Shown here piece after piece: positions 24,151 to 45,799 of a DNA stretch of 64,000 nucleotides. How positions within the stretch are numbered: position 1 is the first letter of the stretch; the number at the start of each line of letters is the position of its first letter. The DNA comes from Hydractinia symbiolongicarpus (lineage: Eukaryota > Cnidaria > Hydrozoa > Anthoathecata > Hydractiniidae): positions 5,890,001 through 5,954,000 of the forward strand of contig NC_079881.1 in assembly GCF_029227915.1 (NCBI RefSeq), given 5' to 3'. The translations under genes were made by a program, and so were the position numbers. The notes below the pieces were generated by a model. It did no database searches. It was not told the origin of the DNA and saw only the letters and a list, made by a program, of their open reading frames with translations.

Positions 24151-27100
24151 TTAATTGCCTGTTTCAACCTCTTCTTCCTTAGGCAGTTCATCTTTTGCAG
24201 GACTGTCCACGTCACGAGTCTGACCGTCAGTATTATTACTACTTTCAACTGCATTTTCCACGGTGGAATCCGCTTTGCAGATACCCTCGTCATTTCCATT
24301 CGGTATGTTGTTGCTTTCACCTGTAACATCGGTTTCCATTTTCGACACTTCTTCCGTTTCTTCAGTTTTCAACGTCTCTTCTGGTTCCTTAGTTTCTGAC
24401 TTCTCCTTTGATCTTCGACTATCAGACTCACCTTCTCGTTTTTCGCGCGATGATCTTCTTTCTCGTCGGTCACGACTACTGTTTCTACTGCTTCGACGAC
24501 TCGATCTATCTCTGCTGCGACTTCTTCGTCGGCGCGATTTGTCTCTACTTTTACTTCGACTGCGATAGCTGCGCCTTGAATCGCGACTACTTCTTCGATC
24601 GCGGTCACGATCTCGGTCACGGTCACGATCACTTCGGTCACGATCCTTTCGGTCGCGATCGCTTCGGTCGCGATCGCTTCGGTCGCGATCGCTTCGGTCA
24701 CGACTACGACGTCTTTCACGCCGATGTTCTTTACTTCGAGATCGACTGCGTCGTCTTCTTTCTCTCGACCTATCTCTTGAACGTCGTCGTTCAGTTCGTT
24801 CTTTCTCGTTGGTTTCTTTTTGTTCTGAGTCGCTTTTCTTTCGCTTCAACCACGGCTTTTTCTAAACAACACAACGCATAGAGTAAACCAAAAAAACAAA
24901 AACAAATATGCTTAAACAACAATGTACAGAAGAAAATTGTTAAGTTTAGAAGTTAGCCTCGTGTAATAGATACTATATCAGCATCATTAAAAACAACGCG
25001 AGCTAAAAGCATACAAAGTAATTACATCACAAGGAACGATTTTACAAACCGTTAGTACGTATTCGCTACCTTTAATTCTTCTATTGTTGATTTGATTTTC
25101 GCATAGCCGACGTGTTGTTTTCCTTGTAAATGATCATCGACGCGCGATTGTGCGTCACCGACGATCAGAAACGCTCCACACACCTCGCATACTTCCATTT
25201 GTTTCTCTTGGCCAGCAACACCAGCATTTGCTTTACCCTACCAAAAAAGCAGGAAATTTTGCTGCAAAAAACAACTAAATTCTTACCATTAAATCCCCAC
25301 TCCCTCCACTTCCCGCCCCGGCCAGGATATGTTGGAAAACTCCTGAACCGAATAGGGTTAAACTACTTTGTGCCCCTGTCGTATTGCTTAGACCCAATTT
25401 CTGATACATTTACTTTTCAGCTCTTTTCGATAGTTTTCCAGCAGTTGTCCTTATAATTTTTATGAAGAAAGTTGTTTTCAATGACACAGGTTCTTTGGTC
25501 ACTACTTTACAGCAAGAATACAGTAATATAAATACATAAAATGTTCTTACCTGTTCTTTCTCTTCTTTTAATTGGTCCACCAATTTCGCAACGCCTTGGG
25601 CTTCTTCTACTTTCCCTTCAGATCCAAGTTGTTCAATCTAAACAAAGACAATAATATATACATTTTCTGTTACTTCACTAGAATTTTCTAGTAATTCTCC
25701 GATCTCAATGTTGGCAGTTTAAACTTCAAACTAAATATAAACATAAGTCAAACATAATTTTCAACATAGGCATTACAAAAAGTCAATTAACCAGCATTTT
25801 GGATGATTATGAACCATTTTCCACAAATCTCACTACACCAGATAATCAAATAACCGATCATGTATCAGTATAACTTATAAACAACATGAAATCTAATGTG
25901 ACCGTTTAATAAAAAATCGACTTCTTTGGTACCGTTCACTGAAAATGTTTATCAGTAAAATTCATCTTAATTTTGTTGTATGACATTCAAAAAATTTCTT
26001 CTTAAGCCATCTATAGCATGCTTCACATTTTTTGTAAGATTGTTTATTTAAACAGGATAGCCTCTACCGTTCTATATTGTTTAGGGGTTAAAATTTGGTG
26101 ACTTTACATTTTCAACTAAGGAATAGCCATAGTGACTTGTCGGTTAACAGATGTGGCCAGCAAAAATAATTTTGACAAAGATTTTTTCTTTAAATATTAA
26201 AATTAAATGTTTCAAAGTCATATTTTAGGCTTTTTTGCCTTGTTAAGTAATTTTACACATCTAAATCGTTTGCAACTTTTATCTTGTTTGTTCCAATTTA
26301 TGCCTTTCTTCAGAGAAAATATATAATGATATCATCTTGGACTAAATGATGTCATCCAAACTTTTTTAACACTAATTTTCCTTTAAGGTCCTTCAAAATG
26401 TTTTTTTTTTGCCACTTTAGGTGAGCTTCTTCAGATCCCCACCTTCATCCCCTGATCTTTTCAGAGTCTTAAATACTGACCTGAATAAGATTAAGCAGTC
26501 ATTCCTAAGCTGATTTTAAAGAAACAAGGATGATAAGAGTGAAAAACATCAAAACATAAAAAGTAAAAAAAAGTAAATAAATAAATAACCAGAAAATCAA
26601 ATACCTCTTCAAGAAGTTGATTTATATGATCTGTAAGCATTTTTGTCTTGTCACTGTCATTTTGAGAAAGCTCCTAAAGACATAACATCTCATATAAAAA
26701 TATTTCTAAGGACACAATTTCAAGTTTACAATATCGTTTAAACCCCTAAAAAATCTATTTGGGTTTATAACTATATATATTATTATTACGCATTAAAATC
26801 TTACTTGTTCTCTGGCTTTATTCATCTGTAGCCTATCGTGTCCTCTTCGTATTTTACGTTCAACATCTGATTGAATTTGGGTGAGGAACAGAAGATATTC
26901 TTCTTCATATCCCATTTTACCAAATCTACTGCTTTTCTCATACCTAAAAGAGGTTGAAGTATTAAAATGTATATCACGCATATAAACTATACACAGATAA
27001 ACCTACTAAAGAGAACCGGAAAGATCGACAAATCCAAAAACCGTGGTTTTTGGATTTGTTCTGAAACAAACTCCAAATAGGTTTATGATAACCTGATTTC

Positions 27101-28221
27101 TTATTAATTTTATGACTTAAAAAATCTTTTTTTGCAGTTTTGTAGTTTTGTGGAATAATTTTGGTTGTTTAGTTCAGTGGTTTTTGTGGAGTTTATTTTT
27201 AAGGATAATCATAAATTTCAACAACAAAGAAAAAAGTAACTCCTTATATAATTTCAGAGTTTAAATTGTGTCATTCGCTTGTTTTATTAGAATTTATGAC
27301 AACTATGATCAGCAGAGGTAGATCCTATTTAAGAATATTGCAGAATTTATTTTCACAACTAAAACCTTTTTACATTTTTGCTATATAAAATTTGTGGTTA
27401 AAAAAAGTATTAAAACTTTCGTGGAATAATTTTTTGGTGATACTTTGCAGAATTTAATTTTCATAAATTTTCAAAAAAAAAACTCCAAGTGCTTTAAATG
27501 AAACCAAAACGTTAAATGCATTGTAACATAAACAAGAAAAAATAACACAAATTTAAACAAACGATTTAAATAACAAATATTGCCAAATTTATTATAGAGA
27601 CATTGATAAGATTTTCAAAATCTTTATGGAACCAAAGCAAGTGCTCAAATGTTAGATTAAATTTTAAACTTACTCTAATTTCAACTGATCATCATGTACT
27701 TTACTACAAAGACCTGAAATACAAAATATGTTGCATGGTGCTTATAATAATTTTACTTACAAAGAATATCTAATAAAGATCTTCGTAATTTTTCTAATGA
27801 TAAAATATTTTAACAATTCCAGCATTGTCAGTTTAAAATTTGCAAGTTTGATGCAGCCCCACAGATCAAATCCTTTCCTTAACTATATTTCATTGTCATT
27901 GTTGTAACATTAAGACATGGCAATGCACAACATATTAATTCATACAGTAGAAATATAGTAAAATAATTTACCTAAGTCAGCTTTTGTGTTGACAAATAGA
28001 TCATGTGGACAAAAACCACATATAAAATGTTTGCAGCACTATAAAAAATTAACATTGTACAATTAATAAAATATAAATAGATGTAAATTATGAAAATTAT
28101 GAAAATAAACAAAACAACATACATCTGAATGTGACCAGTGAACTTGTGCACTTTTTTCTCCTGGAACAAGGTTACGATCTTTACCCATTAACTCATCAAG
28201 GAGTTGTGCAGCTGTTGCCAT
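24151..28221 (-). CDS. LUC7L3: LUC7L3-like U1 snRNP-associated splicing factor
   Basis: Eight coding exons on the minus strand: 28123-28221, 27972-28038, 27674-27713, 26805-26943, 26605-26673, 25551-25637, 25070-25237 and 24151-24861, phases consistent, 459 residues. Residues 1-15 (MATAAQLLDELMGKDRNL) match the Luc7 N-terminus. A first zinc finger follows (CGFCPHDLF ... LCSKVHDD, about 36-62), then YEKSSRFGKMGYE and an IRRGHDRL helix. LGSEGKVEEAQG leads to a second finger (CEVCGAFL ... DDHLQGKQH, about 183-210). The last exon encodes a long RS/RD domain and an acidic Ser/Glu-rich tail. Luc7 proteins bind U1 snRNP and stabilise 5' splice-site choice in the nucleus; the RS tail and residues near the second finger favour LUC7L3 over LUC7L/LUC7L2. 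Normal length for the family. A 3' UTR intron appears to follow the stop. Confidence 0.92.
24600..24715 (-). repeat. 15-bp coding tandem repeat in the RS domain
   Basis: The plus strand shows repeated TCGGTCGCGATCGCT units, some with CACGATC variants. On the coding strand these encode RDRSD units followed by a pure (DR)n run. The near-identical DNA units suggest recent repeat expansion within the LUC7L3-like RS domain. Confidence 0.75.
27028..27059. repeat. perfect inverted repeat, 15-bp arms, 2-base loop
   Basis: ACAAATCCAAAAACC, GT, then GGTTTTTGGATTTGT. It lies in the LUC7L3-like intron between exons at 26943 and 27674. Confidence 0.9.
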
Positions 28222-28248
28222 TGTTATATGTAATTTCCTAAGTTGGAT
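28222..28248 (-). promoter_or_regulatory. splice acceptor 16 bases upstream of the LUC7L3-like ATG
   Basis: The minus strand reads TTTTTTTATCCAACTTAG (AG at 28238-28239) and then 16 bases to the ATG. This could be a trans-splice site or the end of a 5' UTR intron. No matching non-coding first exon was recognised upstream. Confidence 0.45.
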
Positions 28249-28600
28249 AAAAAAAGTGAGAAACGGCATTGTAAAGCTATTGAGACGTTGTACAAATATA
28301 TTGTCATGGAAAAAAAATAGAACAAAAAATATAAAGGATATCTATGATGAACAGCCATTTTACTCCATGTGTTAATAAATTATGGTACATATTCTAGCTC
28401 TGAATGAGACAAAAAATAGTTGGTAAGACAACTGACAAAGAGGCGTCTGGGTTTAAACTTTTTGGTTGAAAATCAAAGTAAACAGGTTCCTTCTTTGTAT
28501 CATATCTATTAACAATGAACCATGTTGGTTGGCCTAAATCCAAAATCTATAAAGGTTTTAAGCAACAATCAACCATACTGCACAATCCTCTTAAAAGATT

Positions 28601-28652
<52 letters not shown>

Positions 28653-30339
28653 AGGATTTTATTATATTTAGTTTTAATTTTTATGATGTGCAATGTATCA
28701 GTGTCTTGGCGGGTATGTAGTTATATTCATGACTCTATTGAATCACCAAAACACAGTAAAAACTTAATTATGCCTTCCTTTTTGGAATAAAAATTTTAGT
28801 CACTTTGTACTGCTAATGAGGTGATTCTACAAATTATGAAAACAATGTTAGACTACCAGTACCCCAAAAGCTATTTAGAATAATTCAATATTTTGAGACC
28901 CTAGTTAAACCTCTTAAAATCAAAACTGAGCCAAATTACTTACTTTACCTTTATATATAATTGCACAATTTGGGAAAAGCGGCAGAACACTTTTTCGAAG
29001 AATTGGTATCCCAGTTCACTATTGTCTGCATTGCAGAAGTTCATGTAGGAAATTTTTAATATCTATTATTTTGCCTCTGCACAATGCCTCTCATATTCAT
29101 GTTATACCATGCAAAACATTGAAGGTTATTTAAAAAAAACCCTGGACCTTGCATAACCTTTGCAGTTGCACACAAGTGGAAGAAGTTATTTTATTGGCAA
29201 TGGATTATAATCTGATAATTGAAGTTGTTATGAAACCACCATTTTATCTGTTTTACATTATTTTGCTCAGCCAAATAAAAAAATAAAAACAAGGCCTATC
29301 ACTCCGGAATAATGCCTCTAAGAATAGCAAAAAAGACCTAAAATGCTAGTGCTGTGATGTACGCAAAAGACTTCGGAAGGTTTTGTTTAAAGCACCATGT
29401 TTTATCTCAGAACTCTGAAAAGAATGTTCATTAACGGTGGGAAATCAAGCCTTAAGTTCTCAAAAAAGCTTCACTTGATACAATTTGCTTGATAAATATA
29501 TTTTTATATATATTATGTAGTAGTCACATAATTCTATAATTATTAAAGGTTATCGTTTTTGTGGCTGGGTCAATGGAGCTAAAAGCAGTATATATTTTAA
29601 ATTTCCAAAATAATTTGGGTAAGTTCAGGAGTTATCAGCCAAAAAGCACAAATTTTATTCAAGAAGTCACAAGCAACCTCATATATACAGGTTTTTCGAC
29701 AGGTTGCCATCCTTGTCTTCAGTCTGGTGATTTTGATCTATATAATTAAAAAATTAAATAAGAGTACACTTCAAATATTGCAGAAAAAGAATGATGTATT
29801 CACCAAATTAGAAAATTCGGAGTGGCTAAAGAAATGGTACCGGCTCTTTAAGTAAAGAATTAGTAAATTTATAACCGGCTCCAAAATTGCTCTCATTGCG
29901 GAAGGTCAGCTGTGCTCTTCGTTCGAAGAACTACAACAAAAAATTAGCTTGCATAAGCAGAGAAATTTTATTGAATTGCGGATCAAGGGATTGTAGAACC
30001 ATAAAGGCAGCACAGGGAAGGGTTAAAAAAGAAACAAATCCTGATTTAAAAATATTACAAATTAAAGTATGCATGGGTTTACGGAGGAAGGTCGTTCAAA
30101 TCTTGTGGGTCAGGATTGCGAACGTCATTGGGAGTAATTTTTTATTTATTTATTTTGTAATGTTTTCCATAGAACTATGCAACAAGGATGCCCCTTTATC
30201 ATAAATGTAAGAGGTGGGGTTTATGACTATGACAAATAATGCACCACAGAATTTAATGATTAGGGCTGTTATCACGCTAAATGTTTTTGAATAAGTTTTT
30301 ACAGTAATGCAATTCTCACAGTTTGTTAGAAATTGTGTG

Positions 30340-30341
<2 letters not shown>
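28249..30341. other. intergenic region, mostly unannotated
   Basis: Nothing coding was recognised on either strand; open frames here are short and lack splice support. The (AAAT)n tract at 28602-28653 is the only clear repeat. Confidence 0.45.
28602..28653. repeat. (AAAT)n microsatellite
   Basis: Thirteen tandem AAAT units without interruption. Confidence 0.95.

Positions 30342-30396
<55 letters not shown>
30342..30396. repeat. (ATC)n microsatellite, probable 3' tail of the adjacent LINE
   Basis: About 18 uninterrupted ATC units. On the minus strand this is (GAT)n directly after the last recognisable LINE codons, so it is best read as the microsatellite tail of that insertion. Confidence 0.75.
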
Positions 30397-31521
30397 GGAA
30401 CTATCGAGTCTCTACACTTTCTTACCCAATTATCCTCCTCCATTCTTTCCAAGTGCCCCAGCCAATTCAATCTTCTTATCTGGATAGGATAACATCTTTA
30501 ATTCTACGGATACTTAGCCTGCTTCTTAGCTCATCTGATCCCTTTCTGTCTCTCAGACTGGCATTACACATCCACCTTACCATTCTCATATCATTCCTTT
30601 CTAAACGGTCAAGATCTTCCTGCTTCACTGCCCATGTCTTACTACCATACAACATAACACTTCTTACACAGGCCTCATACAACCTACCTTTTACCTTAAT
30701 TGACAAGACTCTGCTAGCCAACAAAGGAAGTAACTCCCTGAACTTTTTCCAAGCAGAACCTATCCTGCAAGTAACACATCTTCCAACACCCCCTTCACTG
30801 CCCAACATATCACCTAAGTAACAGAAGTTCTTAACTATCTCTAACGAGCCACTGTTGTACATCATTAAAGCTGTAAATACTTTATTCTCTATAATCTCAC
30901 CTTTGCAACGCTTGCATACAAACGGAATGTCAACTCTTAACCTTCCACTAATACTACTGCACTTCTTATGTACCCAATGCTTGCAAGTCTGACAAAAAAT
31001 TGAGTTACTACCAACTTCTTTCCTGCAAACTCCACAAGGCCACTTTCCAACTATAAGGTCACACTTGGCTGCAATGCTACCAATTATGACTTTGGATTTT
31101 GCTGTCTTCACGTGTTTTCTTCTAGTCCTTTCTTCCACTTCTCAAACTTTTCAACTAATTCTTCCATCGACTCTGCTATGAGAACCAAATCATCTGCATA
31201 CAATAACTCCCATGGACAACCTGTCCTAAACTCTATTGGTAGCGCTTCTAGGACTAGAACAAACAACAAAGGACTAAGTACAGAACCCTGATGTACACCA
31301 CCATTTGCACTAAATTCATCACTAAGTGAATCGTTAATCTTGACACGACTTCTAGCATTGGTGTATATAGACTGTACCATTGTAACTAGCCACTCATCCA
31401 CACCCAATTTTCTCATAGCCCACCAAATAACTTTGCGTGGCACTCTATCAAAAGCTTTCCCTAAATCTACAAAGGCAAAATAGAGATTCTTTCTCTTTTC
31501 TAAATACTTTTCCCATTGCAT
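30397..31521 (-). pseudogene. 5'-truncated, frameshifted non-LTR retrotransposon (LINE) reverse transcriptase
   Basis: On the minus strand the reading begins within the reverse transcriptase palm (FAFVDLGKAFDRVPRKVIWW) and continues through GVHQGSVLSPLLF and the catalytic YADD at 31189-31200. The frame shifts near 31108-31138. It then continues through a PHD/RING-like cysteine cluster (CGVCRKEVGSNSIFCQTC ... CKRC, about 30900-31040), a CYLGD motif, VMLYGSKTWAV and the C-terminal WLGHLERMEEDNWV. A stop (near 30478) interrupts the last part. Endonuclease and the first half of the RT are absent, as expected for a 5'-truncated LINE copy. The (GAT)n tail follows. The clade cannot be fixed by eye. 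It is non-functional. Confidence 0.85.
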
Positions 31522-31645
31522 ATTACTCCAATATCCCCTTTTGTTTCATAAGTTACTGATTACTTGTCTTCTTTAAAGAAACTTTTAACCAGCACTCTAA
31601 GTATTTCTGAAAAAAAAACGGTGTTATAAAAGTCTATTAGGTCTC

Positions 31646-32119
31646 ACGAAAAAATCTGGCACTCTAAGTCCACTGGCTCTTATGAAAATAATGGTGCTTT
31701 AAGGTAACCTTGTCTCCTACAAAAAAAACCCGGCACTCTAAGTCTACTGTCTCTACGAAAAAAACCAGCACTCTAATATATCTACAAAAAAACTGGCACT
31801 CTAAGGTAACCTTTTCACCTACAAAAAAAACCAGGCACTCAAGTCTAATGAGTATCTTACAAAAAACCAGCACTCTATGTCTAATGAGTATCTTACAAAA
31901 AACTGGCACTCTAACTTTACGAAAAAAACGGTTCTCTAAGTATCACTGCAATAAAACTGACACTCCAACTTTTACAAAAAAAACAAAAAAAAACGGTTCT
32001 TTAAGTATCACTGCAGAAAAATCAGCACTCTAACTTTTACAAAAAAAAAACAGTTCTCTAAGTATCACTTCAAAAAAAACGGGACTCTAACTTTTACGAA
32101 AAAACCTGGCACTTTAAGC
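31646..32119. repeat. degenerate minisatellite of A-run plus CGGCACTCTAAG units
   Basis: About fifteen units share an A6-A10 run followed by C(C/T)(G/A)GCACTCTAAG or a variant (CGGTTCTCTAAG). Spacing varies between about 22 and 45 bases, so it is a higher-order, irregular array. It begins about 125 bases from the 5' truncation point of the LINE. Confidence 0.8.
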
Positions 32120-32206
32120 TTTCAGAATGCTTTCAGCTTAAAGCACCGGTAGCTCTTATATGCCATTCACGTTGATTATTTAGCAAAAAACTGCATTGTG
32201 GAGATC

Positions 32207-32673
32207 ACGAGGGTGCCGATAAGCTGCATACGCCGTAAAAAGTGCGGGCGTTTTCGGGCGAGTTCGGCGTTTTGAAAAAATTCAAGTATTCGCCCGAAAA
32301 AACCTGCATAGACCCGAACTATGCCCGAAAGAAAAAAAAACAGAAACTAATATATGATTCAAAAAAACTATAAAAATTAAAATAAACTTACTATTTCGTA
32401 GCGAAGTTCTTAGAAGAACTGTTTTTGATGGTTTTTGAACAAGTTTACTTTATAAATAACTTATATATAAACTTTATCAACTCCTTTCTCATCAAGCGCC
32501 TTCTTCCCAACCATCCTCCGCATGGTTTGTTACAAGGAATTGCATTTCGGGAATGTTCCGGGCGAGTTCGGGAAAGTGCGGGCGGTTTCGGGGGACAACC
32601 GCCAATTTTATTTGAAAAGTCGCCTGAACTCGCCCGTATATATGCGGGCGTTTCGGCTTATCGGCACCCTCTT
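32207..32673. mobile_element. hAT-like MITE, 467 bp, with 8-bp target duplication
   Basis: Terminal inverted repeats ACGAGGGTGCCGATAAGC (32207-32224) and its near-perfect reverse complement (32656-32673; 17 of 18 match) are flanked by the identical 8-mer TGGAGATC at 32199-32206 and 32674-32681. An 8-bp duplication is typical of hAT transposons. The interior is unusually GC-rich, with GCGGGCG and TTCGGG words facing each other. No transposase is encoded. Confidence 0.7.
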
Positions 32674-32681
32674 TGGAGATC

Positions 32682-35127
32682 CAGAAGGTGTAATAATTCA
32701 TTCAGTTAATATCATGTCAATTTCTTAAGTTATTTACATTTTCAGCGGTAAGCTCTTTCAGCTTTGGCATTTGTGTAGCAGGAAAAAAGATGGGGGCACT
32801 GGCGAAGCAAAGTTATTATCAGCCCATTTCTTCACGTGAAGGCAGTCTTAGGACTTTAAATGAATTCAAATAAATCAGAAGGCATCAACATCTGGCTACA
32901 CTCAATAATAGTTCATAACCTCAATGATGTTTATGTGAGAAGATATCCACAGGAAAAGACATCATTTCACCAAATCCTAGCATCTTTTTTTCTGCCATGC
33001 AAATGACAAGGCCAAAAAGGGCTTACTGCTGAAAAGCAAAAAGACGACACCTAGCTACCTTTAAAACATAGCTAGCTAGCTATGTTTTTGTGAAGCTTAT
33101 AAGACAATCTTTACCAAAGTCAGGCTTCAATATTCTGTAAATAGGCGAATTACGTCTAGTTAATAGAGCGTTTCGCTAGCAGTTTTTGACTGCCTAGCTA
33201 ACGAGGTTCTGGAAAACCTTTGAAAATAAACTACGCACAAAACTTTATAAATACCCATGAAGGTTATTTTTAATTATTCATATAAATACAGAACATGTAG
33301 CTATATACATACAAGGGGTACACATGTGCGCCAAGGCACACAAGACATTAGCAATCATTTAACACAACACCACCATTTTGATTTGATTGATTTAGGACTG
33401 GTAAATAGGCAGGCATTGGTAAGTAAACCGAAGCGCGTTTTGCTGCGTTTTATCAAGTTTGAGTGCGCATGTTTGTTTTGATCATACGAGTTGCAAGAAT
33501 TTCAATATTGCGGACGTAACATTTGCTTTCGGCTGTTGTTGGTGATGATGATCTCACACAGAAGCCTTTCTTTTTTTTTTGAATCGAAGAACCAGCTTTC
33601 AAATTAAAATTTTGGTTTCGGTCTTACTTTTGATTAGCTTATTGCCGTTTTCGTAAACTGCTTTAAGCTGTTAGCTTTCTACCTAACATCATGGAAAACT
33701 TGCTTCTTAAAAACTCACTGTTTTGCTAGCTATAATTATAAGTCTTTAAGTCTGCGTTTCATGTCTCTATCAAAGAGTCATATATAAATATATAAGGGTC
33801 ATGCTCATATATATACATGTATGATCAAGTTCAGTATTAGCTCATTTCGGCAGGAACACACGAATTAATGACATTCTGGGATAAAGAAAAGTCACTTAAT
33901 TAAATGGTATTTTAGCTAAACGCTTGCCACAGTTTAATTTGGAGATACAGTATAATATACATTGAAAGGCACATGCAGTTTAATTAATTTACTAATGTTA
34001 AATCAGCATTTCCATGAAAAAGATTACCTGTTTAATGATGAAACACTTGAACCATCCCATAATTTGTAAATATTTTGTAAATATTTTGTAACGTGGGTTA
34101 CAATATTAAAATAAATTGTGTAAAAAAGCTGAGTAATTTAGCTATCCAGTAAGTATGGTTACAAAATTGTAGATTACACTCATATTTGCTGGTTATATGC
34201 TGCTTTGATACTGATTTTATTTGTGTGTAATTTTTGTGGCTTTACTGGTTTATTTGGATAAAATGTGTTTTGACAATTTTTACTTTAAAAGTTCGAAGGT
34301 AAGGGACAGAAGTTTGGTTTTAAACAATTATTGCAATTCACATTCTATTGTATTAAGTAAAATACTGTACTCTTTTTTCCTACGCTACATGGTTTTTGAG
34401 TTTTATATTTATCTATAAGGCGCCTGTATATATGCCAAATATTTAGGTCCCATACCTATAAGAGCTTGAGATAATAAAAACTAGCAACATGTAACCTTTT
34501 ATTACATTATTTTATTACATTGTAACCCTCAAAACTTCAGCCTCTCAGCGTGCTAAGAATGGGAACATACAGAATGTAGTAAAACAAATTTCAGAATAAG
34601 TTGTAAATTCTGATTGTTAAAAAGGGTAAAGCAAATCTTAGATGTCAAGGTAATGTAACAGGTATAAAATTAACTGTAAACAACAATTTTTGGATTTTAA
34701 CGTTACTCAAACTGCTATTCTTTTGTAATATTAAAACCTGAAACTATTTTCCCTTTAAGGAACTACTCTTTAACTCTCTAACTATGAATATTACTTGTGA
34801 GATCACAATGATTATTATTAAATTTGCATCCGGCCTGAACAAACTGATTATATATCTGAAAGTTTTAATGAGATTAATTTTATCTTGCTTTGGATTTATT
34901 TTTAAAAAAATGTGTGACGTTTTAAGCACAATTTTAATCCTGTAGTGTGAAGTGATATCTACTGTTTAGTTTCTATAGTATATCCAATAAAATGAAAGCA
35001 TTAAAGTTTTTTTATTGAGCAATGTCATCATGAACAGTTGGCATAGGAAAAGGAAAATTATAAATGCTTATTTCATCATAGATGTTTTGCACTTATTTCT
35101 TTGTCTTTGACAATTTTTTGATTTATA
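32682..35127. other. intergenic region upstream of the SEC14L1-like gene
   Basis: No coding exon was recognised. A perfect 26-bp palindrome lies at 33063-33088. The promoter of the SEC14L1-like gene should lie in or upstream of this stretch, but no specific element could be supported. Confidence 0.4.
33063..33088. repeat. perfect 26-bp palindrome without spacer
   Basis: The 13-base half-site AAAACATAGCTAG is followed directly by its exact reverse complement. A nearby CCTAGCTACC suggests local TAGC-rich sequence. Confidence 0.9.
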
Positions 35128-35205
35128 TATCTTTTAGACTTGAACATTATAACTACCAAAATTTAATAAAAAAGGCATGTAAAGGGTCTTTGTGAATTGG
35201 TAAAA
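35128..35205 (+). promoter_or_regulatory. splice acceptor 68 bases upstream of the SEC14L1-like ATG
   Basis: TATATATCTTTTAG (AG at 35136-35137) precedes a 68-base leader to the ATG at 35206. It may be a trans-splice site or a 5' UTR intron acceptor. Confidence 0.4.
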
Positions 35206-45479
<10,274 letters not shown>

Positions 45480-45765
45480 CGCTGAGATGATCGGAAAAAC
45501 CTGACAAATCGTTTGCATCAGTAACAGTGTTTTCGACCAATGAAAAAGGGGCAAGTACTAATTAATGACCAATTAAATACAAGAAAGATGCAACTTGATG
45601 AATTATCAACCAATGAAATGATTGTTATTTTTAATGTGCGTTAGAGACTTAAAATGCTGTATCAGCTAACAAAAATTAATGGCAGATAAAAACTCTCTAA
45701 ACTCTGTCGCAAGATGGGAGATAATTGACATGAAAGGAGCTTGCATAAGGTAGAAGCGATGGTAA

Positions 45766-45771
45766 AATAAA
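45766..45771 (+). terminator. poly(A) signal AATAAA of the SEC14L1-like gene
   Basis: AATAAA lies 287 bases after the TAG at 45477-45479 and is followed by GTTGTTGG. Later signals could also be used. Confidence 0.5.
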
Positions 45772-45799
45772 GTTGTTGGATGCGATGCGAATGTCGCAA

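Noticed and set aside
24408-24881. 157-codon open frame on the plus strand
   Set aside because: It is the antisense of the LUC7L3-like RS exon; the Phe/Gly/Asp/Cys-rich repeats arise from the Arg/Ser/Asp-coding repeat on the other strand.
29887-30204. 105-codon frame with basic residues
   Set aside because: No recognisable domain, intron or signal; likely chance or very old repeat.
30150-30470. Protein with a poly-Asp tract
   Set aside because: The poly-Asp comes from the (GAT)n tail of the LINE; only the first part is LINE C-terminus, and it is out of frame with the rest.
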